DNA from: Echinostoma caproni
Lineage: Eukaryota; Platyhelminthes; Trematoda; Plagiorchiida; Echinostomatidae
Direction of reading: 5' to 3'
Assembly (NCBI GenBank): GCA_900618425.1
Contig: UZAN01060324.1
Coordinates: 1 to 10,682, forward strand
DNA: 10,682 nucleotides
In this document: one piece after another, positions 1 to 6,450 of the stretch
Layout: each line of letters begins with the position of its first letter
How positions within the stretch are numbered: the first letter of the stretch is position 1
Made by a program: the position numbers and the translations under genes
The notes under the pieces: generated by a model
Database searches by the model: none
Seen by the model: the letters and a program-made list of their open reading frames with translations, nothing else
What the model was told of the DNA's origin: nothing

Positions 1-62
1 CAGGGTCACTGAGGCGCGCAAGCCATCACACCACGCCAAGGTGCAGTCTCGTCGTGATGGTA
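1..62 (-). repeat. Hairpin-headed repeat, 5' end, running off the left edge
   Basis: Read on the minus strand from 60, the sequence matches plus-strand 5850-5891 at 40 of 42 bases, and similarity continues more weakly to the edge. Both differences are transitions. The 7-bp arms CCATCAC and GTGATGG (60-54 and 29-23) are unchanged in both copies. Confidence 0.75.
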
Positions 63-349
63 CTTTTGCATTAAGCTTCTACAATAGATTCATTCTGTTT
101 ACATCGAAATAGTTTATCTTAACTCTTGATAAATCAACTGTGGACATAACCATGAACAGTTAAGTGTTCGGAAGAGTCTCTAATCATTGTAATCAATAGT
201 AGTTTTTTTGTTTTTAGTTTAAACAACCATTAGGCATGCACTTCGGCGAGACGCTTTGGTTGCTGTCTTTCCGCTGCCCAGTTGGGTGAACAATAGGAGG
301 AAAAACAAGCTGGGTGAAAGTAGNAGAGAAAATTGAGAAATTCAGAGGA
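63..349. other. AT-rich stretch and 3' UTR of the left RTE-like copy
   Basis: No coding sequence is supported. About 240-349, read on the minus strand, is 3' UTR following the RTE stop and shares AAAGACAGCAACCAAA-type sequence with 2560-2578 on the plus strand. About 63-230 is AT-rich and looks like unique intron sequence. One N lies at 324. Confidence 0.5.
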
Positions 350-1000
350 CTAATGACGCAGAGAAATGGAAAACATGCACGAACGCCACTGTTTACGACA
401 CCCAACCATATCACTCAGTGCTTCTAACCATCGGTTACGACCATCTCGAGGTACCCAGTCAGGGAGCCTTACGGGACGTATGTGACCCAGACTCCAGGTT
501 AGGGTTTTCTTACCCTCGTGCCAGGTCTCAGCTTGACCACCCTTGGCTTTATTCTGCCCACTATCTGCCACGGCGAGCGATGTTTGCCGAGGCAACCTAT
601 CTCGTGCCATGCATAACACATGTCCCAACCAACGTAATCTACAGAGCTTGATCACTTGTTTCAGTGGGCGACCGCGGTTGCCTAAAACTCTGCGCCTGAC
701 CCCAGCATTGCTCATCCGGCTGCCCCACCAGATTCGCGCAATGCTGCGTAGACAGCGATGTTCGAACACCGACAGTCTATCTTTATCCTGTTTTCTTAAT
801 GGCCAAGTTTCTGCTCTATATGGCAGAACTGACCGAACTGCTGCAGCATATACTTGACCCTTAACAGACAGCTGGATGTCGCGACGGTGCCACAGATATC
901 TTAAGTTGGCAAATGTCAACCGAGCCTTCTGTATGAGTCTGTGATGTAGCTACCCAAATAACAAAATTTATCCGCTTGCTCTATGAATTCCCCAGTTGGG
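350..1000 (-). pseudogene. C-terminal domain of the left RTE-like copy
   Basis: Reading resumes after the SINE with TGEFIEQADKFCYLGSYI (about 995-940). A short deletion and frameshift follow, then an open stretch of about 189 codons from 919 to the TAG at 350. Landmarks are TFANLRYLWHRRDIQLSVKG, VFEHRCLRSIARIWW, VRRRVLGNRG, LRWLGHVLCMARDRLPR, NRWLEALSDM and KQWRSC near the end. These match the tail of the plus-strand copy in order (CLRSLARAEW, VRRRVFGNH, GHVLRM, WLETLKDMATNRQQWRSC). The role of this tail is not firmly known; it is a conserved region after the RT in RTE-like elements. Confidence 0.82.
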
Positions 1001-1205
1001 GTTTTTTTATTACACACCTAGGTGTGATGAACAGCAGACGGGGTAAACCCCATAGCCACGAGGACCTGTTGCTCAGTGGTTGAAATCGGCAACCTAAGCC
1101 CCAGAACTTGGAGTCGCGAACCACATAAGGCCCCGATAGGCTAGGCGTGGTATTGAACCGGACGACAGCAGAGCTGCCTACCACCAAAGTCGGGTGGCGG
1201 TGGCG

Positions 1206-1216
1206 GGGCTCGAACC
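1206..1216 (-). promoter_or_regulatory. Pol III B box of the SINE
   Basis: GGTTCGAGCCC on the minus strand matches the consensus GGTTCGANTCC at all but one base. With the A box at 1259-1269 it forms an internal type 2 Pol III promoter. Confidence 0.7.
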
Positions 1217-1258
1217 TCGGACCACAGGGTCCAAAGCACGCCGGTGACAGCGACTAAA

Positions 1259-1269
1259 CCACTGCGCCA
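1259..1269 (-). promoter_or_regulatory. Pol III A box of the SINE
   Basis: TGGCGCAGTGG on the minus strand fits the A box consensus TRGYNNANNGG at every defined position. Confidence 0.7.
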
Positions 1270-1280
1270 CCACCACCTGG

Positions 1281-1408
1281 GTGCTGGACAAAACCAGTCT
1301 TGTAGCAACATTTTACACTTTGAAGATGCAAAACGCATACCGAACACAACTACACTGTCACTCAAGCTGTTCAGAAAAGCTTGCATCTTAGCTAGATCTT
1401 CACTTAGT
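1281..1408 (-). pseudogene. RT segment downstream of motif C in the left RTE-like copy
   Basis: The minus strand encodes SEDLAKMQAFLNSLSDSV, then FGMRFASSKCKMLLQDW. This is the stretch that normally follows YADD in these elements, and the plus-strand copy has the equivalent SPFGMRFAPSKSIVILPDW at about 8473-8528. It is separated from motif C by the insertion at 1408-1530 and cut at the other end by the SINE. Confidence 0.8.
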
Positions 1409-1496
1409 ATATATATTTCACACTTGTCTGAGGACAGACAGTGTGCCAAACAAATCATGGTACAATCATCTTTATAAAAAGAAAAATGTTCCATGA
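1408..1496 (-). repeat. Short AT-rich repeat inserted at the RT catalytic motif
   Basis: On the minus strand it begins TCATGGAAC and ends in an AT run. It aligns over about 85 bases with plus-strand 4659-4752, sharing TCATGGAAC, TTTGGCACAC/CTTGGCACAC and GAAATAT blocks. The interrupted RT reads ATTGTGCTACTA before the insertion and ACTAAGTGAAG after it. TACTA or ACTA may therefore be a target-site duplication. The class is unknown; it could be the 3' end of a larger SINE. Confidence 0.65.
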
Positions 1497-1556
1497 TCTA
1501 GAGTATGCAGACGACATTGNNNTAGTAGCACAATGTCGTCTGCATACTCTAGATCA
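1494..1556. repeat. 26-nt perfect inverted repeat around an N gap
   Basis: Arms 1494-1519 and 1531-1556 are exact reverse complements with an 11-base centre holding three N. Each arm encodes LEYADDI, so the RT catalytic motif appears on both strands. It is either an assembly artefact at the gap or a real inverted copy made during insertion. Confidence 0.9.
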
Positions 1557-2464
1557 GACAGCCTGTCACCTGGAAGTAAATCGACATCACTATCCTCGCA
1601 CGAGGATAGAGCTGTTTCTATAATCAAATCTATGACAAAGTTAAATAGAAAAGGAGAGAGAGGGCAACCCTGTCGAACACCGCTTTCCGAGGTGAACTCG
1701 GGTGAAAAAGTGCCGTAAGCTTGGACTCGGCTTCGGTTATGAGTATAGAAGGATCGTAATATTGAAATAAATTTCTCGGGCACAAGCTTCGACGAAAGTC
1801 AGCGTCAAAGTTTAAAGCGGTCGACTGAGTCGAAAGCCGCTTTCAGATCCAGGAAGATAGAGCTGGTGAGTCCACGAAAAGAATGTCGGTGCTCAAGAGT
1901 TTGGCGAAGAGTGAAGATGTGGTCCATACAACCTCGACCAGGTATAAAACCAGCCTGGTTCTCAAGCGTGCACTCTTCACATGCGGTAGACACTCGACGG
2001 ACTACGATCCCAGCGAGAAGTTTAGAAGTAATGTTGATTAAACTAATTCCTATGTGGTTTTCACAGGAGGATCTGTCACCTTTCTTATAAATCGGTATGA
2101 TAACCGATTCACACCATTCAGCTGGAACTTGTTCTTTCTCCCACAGTGAGCCCGGGAGTTTCGTTAACTTCGAAACCAAGGCTAAACCTCCATCCTTAAA
2201 AACCAATGGTGAGAGCCCGTCTGGGCCTTTTGAGATAGCTTATTTCCCGGGAAACTTCCATTTCAGATGGAGGACTGGCAGTTTTTTCGCAGTCGCGGTG
2301 GAGGATGATAGTTCAGATTTCGACGGGGGGGGGTCGTTGAACTGAGACTCGAAATGTTCAGCCCATCGATCAAGACGGCGTTGCTGATCGTGAATCAGTG
2401 TGCCACGGTTAGAGACACTAAGCGATATGACCGAGTGTCGTAAACAGTGGCACCCGCTCATCAT
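1519..2464 (-). pseudogene. Reverse transcriptase domain of RTE-like element, broken
   Basis: A single reading frame runs from 2464 to the N gap at 1520. It has three nonsense codons: TAA after FPGK near 2239, and two TGA codons near 1790-1800. Visible RT landmarks in order are RRLDRWAEHFESQF (linker), KGPDGLSPLVFKDGG, VPAEWCESVIIPIYKKGDR, NQAGFIPGRGCMDHIFTLRQ, FLDLKAAFDSVDR (motif A, first catalytic Asp), GVRQGCPLSPFLFNFVID (motif B) and LEYADDIVLL (motif C, the catalytic Asp pair). Motif C is followed at once by the gap and an inserted repeat. The enzyme would copy the element RNA at a nicked target. As it stands it cannot be made whole. Confidence 0.85.
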
Positions 2465-2494
2465 CTCAATTTCTTTGGAACCTTAGTTCTCTGA

Positions 2495-2590
2495 GATTCT
2501 CCATCTTCTCATTTGCTCCACTTTTAACTTTTTCTTACTTCCTCATCCAAATGGGCAACCAAAAGACAGTAACCAAAACCGCCGCAAGAA
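2495..2590 (+). repeat. Fragment resembling the RTE-like 3' UTR, opposite strand
   Basis: The block GGGCAACCAAAAGACAGTAA on the plus strand resembles the minus-strand 3' UTR of the left element (GGGCAGCGGAAAGACAGCAA). The preceding TTTTTCTTACTTCCT resembles TTTTTCTTTACTTCCT at about 9265-9280 in the right element. It sits next to the truncated 5' end of the minus-strand copy, giving an inverted arrangement. The similarity is moderate. Confidence 0.4.
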
Positions 2591-2666
2591 AGTCCTAAAT
2601 TTTAGTGAAACTATGTGAACTGGCACATGACAAACATATGGTATCAATGATTGGAAAAGAACTCAC

Positions 2667-3269
2667 ATTGATCAATCGCTCTGCATCCGCTATTGATTCA
2701 GCAATATCGTCCATGGATATACCCCCCAAACCTTTGAGATCATGGCGCTTCAATAACATGTAGAGATCGTGACGATTACGGATATCGTAGCGAGGTTTGA
2801 AGACGAACTTTCTATCCGGTGTGACTCTAATTTTCGGATTGTTCGGTAAAGCCTTCATTGATAAACGTCACGTTATGGGTGTTCATTCTCACCTCATCCT
2901 CAAGCCAACGAATGGTTGACTGTGGAGTATCGTGAAGCCGAGCCTCCTCCAAAATTTCCTCGACTGTTAAGGGATGCGTATCTCGTTCTAGATGTCTTTG
3001 CTGAACATCGAAGTGAAGGGTGTTTATCACGTCCAAAGACTCACTTTCATATACTTCACCACAGACGAGAGGACAGCAAACTTTCCTTGCAACGCAGGTC
3101 GAAATTCAGCCGATCTGAGATCAGATGGGACAGAGGCAGCAACTCGTTTGATCGGAGGTGGACCAATGTCATTAGAGGGGATTGGGGCTGCACGTGGCTT
3201 CTCGACCACAGGAAGTGCCTTTGCGCGTTTAAGAAAAGCTTCTCTCTCACGTAAAAGACTGGCATCCAT
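2667..3269 (-). CDS. GTF2E2: Transcription initiation factor IIE subunit beta, 5' three exons (partial)
   Basis: TFIIE-beta joins TFIIE-alpha in the RNA polymerase II pre-initiation complex, in the nucleus, where the complex helps recruit TFIIH and open the promoter. The spliced product is exon 1 (3269-3045, 75 codons), exon 2 (3000-2893, 36 codons) and exon 3 (2852-2667, 62 codons), all joined in phase 0. Recognisable family landmarks are the N-terminus MDASLLREREAFLKR, then PVVEK, the first winged-helix region (GKFAVLSSVVKYMK, RDTHPLTVEEILEEA, NNPKI, FVFKPRYDIR) and LKGLGGISMDDI at the start of the second. The human protein is about 290 residues, so roughly 100 C-terminal residues are missing. 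I found no matching exon on the minus strand down to position 1. ATG 3269 is the first true ATG; the frame stays open upstream only to a TTG. Exon 3 ends at a GTGAGT donor. Identity rests on family motifs recalled, not a search, but the match is strong. Confidence 0.93.
2853..2892 (-). other. Micro-intron 2 of GTF2E2 (40 nt)
   Basis: The donor is GTGAGA after codons RWLEDE and the acceptor is ATCAATGAAG before ALPNNPKI. Its removal shifts the reading frame so that the conserved NNPKI and FKPRYDIR blocks follow directly. The phase is 0. The sequence shows little of a polypyrimidine tract, as is common in very short introns. Confidence 0.9.
3001..3044 (-). other. Micro-intron 1 of GTF2E2 (44 nt)
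   Basis: The donor is GTGAGT right after the VKYMK codons and the acceptor is GATGTTCAG before QRHLERDTHP. The unspliced frame stops within ten codons, at TGA. Removing the 44 bases restores the TFIIE-beta winged helix in phase 0. Confidence 0.92.
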
Positions 3270-3276
3270 AGCTAGG

Positions 3277-3288
3277 CTGAAAGAAAAA
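3277..3288 (-). promoter_or_regulatory. Splice acceptor-like tract just upstream of the GTF2E2 start codon
   Basis: The minus strand reads TTTTTCTTTCAG, then seven bases, then the ATG at 3269. A second acceptor-like run (CGTCTCTTTCAG) ends at 3306. Such a site so near the start fits either a 5' UTR intron or spliced-leader trans-splicing, which is known in flatworms. No upstream exon can be assigned from sequence alone. Confidence 0.6.
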
Positions 3289-3405
3289 TCCAATCAAAAC
3301 TATCTCTGAAAGAGACGAAGAAAGGAAAGGTTTGATGACTGAGCCTCAATGTTTAACATAGGTGTCTTTAGCGCACTCCTGATGTGATGCAACTTTCCAC
3401 GAACA

Positions 3406-3417
3406 CGCACATGCGCG
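3406..3417. promoter_or_regulatory. NRF1-like palindromic promoter element
   Basis: The sequence CGCACATGCGCG matches the NRF1 consensus YGCGCAYGCGCR at 11 of 12 bases. It lies about 140 bases upstream of the GTF2E2 ATG, where a housekeeping promoter is expected. I see no clear TATA box nearby. Function is inferred. Confidence 0.35.
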
Positions 3418-3502
3418 ATCATGAAATTGTCTGGTTGTATTTTGTTCTATTGTCAACGAGCTTTGTTTAATTAGAAAACAAATACTTTAAAGTTGTAGAG
3501 GT

Positions 3503-3660
3503 GCATGCCGTCCGGTCCAATACCTAGTCTAGCGGGGCCTTAAGTGCAAAGCCATCCCAAGGGGCTTAGGTTACCGGTTTCCATCACTGAAGAGCAGGTC
3601 CTCGTGATTATGGAGTTTACCCCGTCTGCCATTCATCACGCTAACTCGCGTAATAAAAAA
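3503..3660 (+). mobile_element. SINE body, second copy, lacking the tRNA head
   Basis: The reverse complement aligns with 1002-1165, sharing the blocks CAGACGGGGTAAAC, CACGAGGACCTG, GTAACCTAAGCCCC/GCAACCTAAGCCCC and AAGGCCCCG. It ends in an A-rich tail (TAATAAAAAATAG). The Pol III head present in the first copy is missing, so it is 5'-truncated. It lies about 230 bases upstream of the GTF2E2 ATG, on the opposite strand. Confidence 0.75.
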
Positions 3661-3714
3661 TAGAACTAAGAATTAATGTTCGCCATACAAGGCAAAGTCT
3701 ACAAGGAAAAATAC

Positions 3715-4250
3715 CACCTCGTTATGGATTGGTGTGAGCCACGGCACAGCTATGGCAGTCGCTCGGGCCCCGTCAAACTGAGTGTGCCATACATTTCAGC
3801 CCCTGTATAATCCTAGGGGTGCGTGGGTAGCGTTTCGCCAACGAAAAGCCAATACCATGTGGTCACTGCATTCTAGCGGAGGGTGGTGCTCGATATCACC
3901 AAGTATACAATCGATCCCCGTCTGCCCTGATGCGTCGCCGACGACTGCACATGCGGAAACGAGGAAATTAACAATTCCAGAGGGAACTAATCCACACCAG
4001 GTCTGGTCAGGCTTCCGACACAGGCCATATTGGGAGCACTGAAGTCCCCGAGAGTAAAGCATCGACGGCTGCCGATGGGGTTCGGTATGACACCAATATG
4101 AACACATGCCTCCAAAAGCGTCGGTACGGTCGGAGGTGGGTGTCTAGGGTTGTGGATGGTCACACTTCCCTTGCGTCTCGCGAAATGCTCCCATACGACC
4201 AAGCGCCTCTGATAGCCTCTGCTGAGGAAGCCCCACTCACTGCCCTCTCA
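3715..4250 (-). pseudogene. Decayed CR1-like endonuclease domain
   Basis: Several minus-strand frames together carry APE-type endonuclease signatures. LGDFSAPNM (about 4055-4025) corresponds to the GDFNAP catalytic motif. VNFLVSACAVV and DIEHHPPLECSDHMVLAFRW (about 3900-3840) correspond to the closing SDH motif of CR1/L2-type enzymes. The domain would nick target DNA for retrotransposition. Frameshifts and stops break it, and the N-terminal half above about 4200 is not recognisable. No RT follows downstream. Assignment to a CR1-like group is inferred from the spacing of GDF and SDH. Confidence 0.5.
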
Positions 4251-4540
4251 TGGAGATGTTTCCTCCCCAAAGTGAGAGAACGAAAAGCCGACATCCGGGG
4301 TTATAATCGGGTCGGTGGACCACTGGCAGTTCACTTAGGGGAGTTGGCCAAAAACCCTGATTCCAAACAAACCAAGAGGAGGTGTATGAACCACACCCAC
4401 ACCTTTCCGGTAGTGGCAAATGTCACTAGATCGATTGGACATTGAGGTGTACTGGGCACCTTAGACGTTTGACCCCGTCCAAAGGGTGAATGATCCGATG
4501 AACTGGACACCGGCTCCCAATGGACTGCGGTTGTCGCACA
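4251..4540. other. No recognised feature; possible extension of the decayed endonuclease
   Basis: Open frames on both strands here (for example minus 4603-4331 and plus 4098-4445) have no motif I recognise. Given the neighbour, decayed retroelement sequence is likely but not shown. Confidence 0.3.
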
Positions 4541-4752
4541 CCACCCCGATGCCTTGCGGGTCAGCCTCTGGCTAGCCGAAGGCCCCGGTTGTAGATTCCG
4601 CAAGAAAATTCACCTGCCTTGGCCTGGGCAACCTGGCAGTATTCAACCCACAAGCCAATCATGGAACGTTTATTCTTTTTTGTAAAGATTGTCGTACCGT
4701 GATTTGCTTGGCACACAGGTTGTCCTCGGACAATTATGAAATATGATATATA
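4541..4752 (+). repeat. Composite dispersed repeat with two parts shared elsewhere
   Basis: The first part (about 4550-4658) resembles plus 6094-6190: both have GCCTTGCGG near the start and end in a CCTGC...AGCAGTATCCAACCC-like stretch (GGCAGTATTCAACCC here). The second part (4659-4752) matches the repeat inserted at 1408-1496. The unit therefore looks like a SINE or element end about 200 bases long with an AT-rich terminus. The class is not recognised. Confidence 0.5.
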
Positions 4753-5846
4753 ATAATGTTCACATCCGCCTGATGTTACTTCATGGCAGCAGAGCGGTGT
4801 GTGATAACCGCGTATTTATCGCAGAATCCGTCTCACCAAGAAGCTTTCGCAAGCTCACTTACTCACCCCAATGACGGTTAGCCGCCACCTTGCGCGCACA
4901 CTTCGGATCAGTCTGATTTTGGCCGTACATACACAAACAAAAGCAGACAATCTCACACGTTACACTAACCGCTTATAGTACCAACCGTAATAGTCTTTTC
5001 TGTCGAAGGTTGGAGCACAAGGTCGAAGTGCTCTGCTTAACGCTCTAAAAGCACCATACCTGGCAGCACCCAAGAGAGGTACCGCTGTCGTTGTGACATG
5101 CGTGGTTAGTGGATCTGTAACTGCACGACAGCACTCAAATTCGCTGGGATTTAGCACAGAACGTCCTTGTTGCAGTCTCCCGGACTCAAACTAAACTAAA
5201 TAAGGAGTGGTGGTGGTGGTCGGGTAATGGCCTTCTACGCCCTGTTGATCAGCCTCAACCACAATCCATTTTAAGTCGAAACACACGCGTGCTTCTGTTA
5301 TTCCATTTGAACCTCTGTTTTTTTGGTCTGTAGGAATTCGGCACACCGGTGTTAGCTTAGAGACGTGGTGCTCAGTGATCGTAGACGGGTTTGTTGTCCC
5401 CAACTCGCGTTCACTACAGGTCAGTTACCGATTTCGTTTCGCAGTGCCGGGTGATATCTAGTCACACCAATGATGTTTGGTTTGGTGGACGGGGTCGCTC
5501 ACCTTTGCATTTGCAATCGAGTTCAGCATGAGGTATGGACGCGTCAGCTATTCTGCCACCTTTCTGTCTCGCAATCGGACTGACCACCGTTTCACATAGA
5601 GCCTTCCCATCCCCACCTGTCTCTCGCTTTTTGTAGAGCTTGGGCCACATTGGGGACAGCACTATGATTTGATACACTGATCACCGAGCTCGGTCTTTGT
5701 GCATATCGACTTTCAGACATACTCTCATCCATCGTCACAACAGAACAGTCGCAGAACAGTCTGTATCCACGGTGTTGACGCGTGGATTTATAGCTGGTGA
5801 TATGTGTAATCGAGTGCGAAATGAGCGAGTAGCTAACAGGATAACA
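4753..5846. other. Stretch without a supported gene
   Basis: About 1.1 kb with no convincing coding frame. The longest minus-strand frames (5157-4960, 5403-5191, 5677-5462) show no motif I know. A short GTG run lies at about 5206-5219, and a direct repeat AGAACAGTC occurs twice at about 5745-5763. It may be unique spacer or old, unrecognised repeat sequence. Confidence 0.4.
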
Positions 5847-6207
5847 AAGCCATCACGATGAGACTGCACCTTGACGTGGTGTGATGGCTTGTGCACCTCT
5901 ATGAACCAACGAGCTACACAGGATGGCTTTTACCGAGCCAAAGATCTAATCGTGCCTGGAAGGTCAATGGGTAGAGGTCAGACGAAGTCCAGTCTCCTGG
6001 TCCTCCAGGTTCGACTTGAGTCGGCGTCTCAGTCAATAAAAAGTGTTGGAGGAATAATTGATTCAAGTTAATGGGCCTCCAATCCGCCTTAACCACTGCC
6101 TTGCGGTTAGGTTTTTGTTAGAACCCTAATCGTTCTCCTGCTTAGTGGCTGGACACCCTAGCAGTATCCAACCCTAAAGCTCCAATAAACACATAAACAA
6201 AAAATAA
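5847..6207 (+). repeat. Hairpin-headed repeat with A-rich 3' end (possible SINE)
   Basis: It opens with a 10-bp stem (AAGCCATCAC 5847-5856, GTGATGGCTT 5881-5890) around a 24-base loop. The first 42 bases from 5850 recur at 60-19 on the minus strand. A B-box-like GGTTCGACTTG lies at about 6009-6019. The unit ends near 6207 in A-rich sequence (AACAAAAAATAA). It could instead be the 5' UTR of the RTE-like element that follows. The A-rich end and the isolated second copy favour an independent repeat. Confidence 0.55.
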
Positions 6208-6450
6208 TTTCATGCTATATTGGTCGTCGCGCAGGATAATCAGGACCGCGCTGCCCATTGCATCGAGCGGGGCGGGTAGTGATAAGTGGGCTACTGCTCA
6301 GATATCCCAACCTTTGTTTAACTCTTTGTCCTCCGTACCCAACCCTATCCCTTTACCCCTTCTTCCGACCCGTGATATTCCCTCAGACAACTTGGTCGTC
6401 ACTCGCCAAAGGTCTGCCAAATAGCACTGTAACTAATTTTCCTGTAAAAA

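Larger units (their letters stand above)
1002..1280 (-). mobile_element. tRNA-derived SINE inserted in the left RTE-like copy
   Basis: Read on the minus strand, the head has a perfect Pol III A box (TGGCGCAGTGG, 1269-1259) and, about 42 bases on, a B box GGTTCGAGCCC (1216-1206). A non-tRNA body and a short A-rich tail (AATAAAAAAA, near 1010-1002) follow. The SINE separates the RT block ending LLQDW from the block TGEFIEQADKF, so it landed inside coding sequence. Flanks ACCCAGGTGG and CCCCAACTGG could be a diverged target-site duplication. The body is shared with 3503-3660 on the other strand. Confidence 0.78.
230..2464 (-). mobile_element. RTE-like non-LTR retrotransposon, 5'-truncated, with nested insertions
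   Basis: This copy carries the EN-RT linker, the reverse transcriptase and the C-terminal tail, but no endonuclease domain, so it is 5'-truncated near 2464. Truncation of this kind is typical of target-primed reverse transcription. It lies in the third intron of GTF2E2, in the same orientation as the gene. It is interrupted by a tRNA-derived SINE at 1002-1280 and a short repeat at 1408-1496. Removing both joins the coding blocks in the expected order. The lower boundary near 230 is approximate, because the 3' UTR grades into AT-rich sequence and no clear target-site duplication was found. RTE-like clade is inferred from the domain order and C-terminal motifs. Confidence 0.8.

Noticed and set aside
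418..857. Plus-strand open frames over the left RTE-like tail
   Set aside because: They are antisense to a region with clear RTE C-terminal motifs on the minus strand and show no motifs themselves.
1206..1280. A functional tRNA gene on the minus strand
   Set aside because: The A and B boxes are good, but the sequence continues into a repeat body with an A-rich tail, has no clear acceptor stem, and sits inside a retrotransposon. A SINE head fits better.
2916..3309. Plus-strand open frames across GTF2E2 exons
   Set aside because: They are shadows of the minus-strand TFIIE-beta exons, which have conserved motifs and correct splice sites.
3378..3405. Hammerhead ribozyme (CTGATG followed by CGAA), as known from schistosome repeats
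   Set aside because: The core CTGANGA and GAAA elements are not both present, and no stem II pairs correctly. No other site in the window shows the full core.
4960..5677. Minus-strand frames of 65-71 codons as possible small genes
   Set aside because: They carry no recognised motif, signal or splice support and are of a length expected by chance.
4753..5846. LTR retrotransposon or DNA transposon
   Set aside because: I found no paired long terminal repeats, terminal inverted repeats, integrase or transposase motifs.
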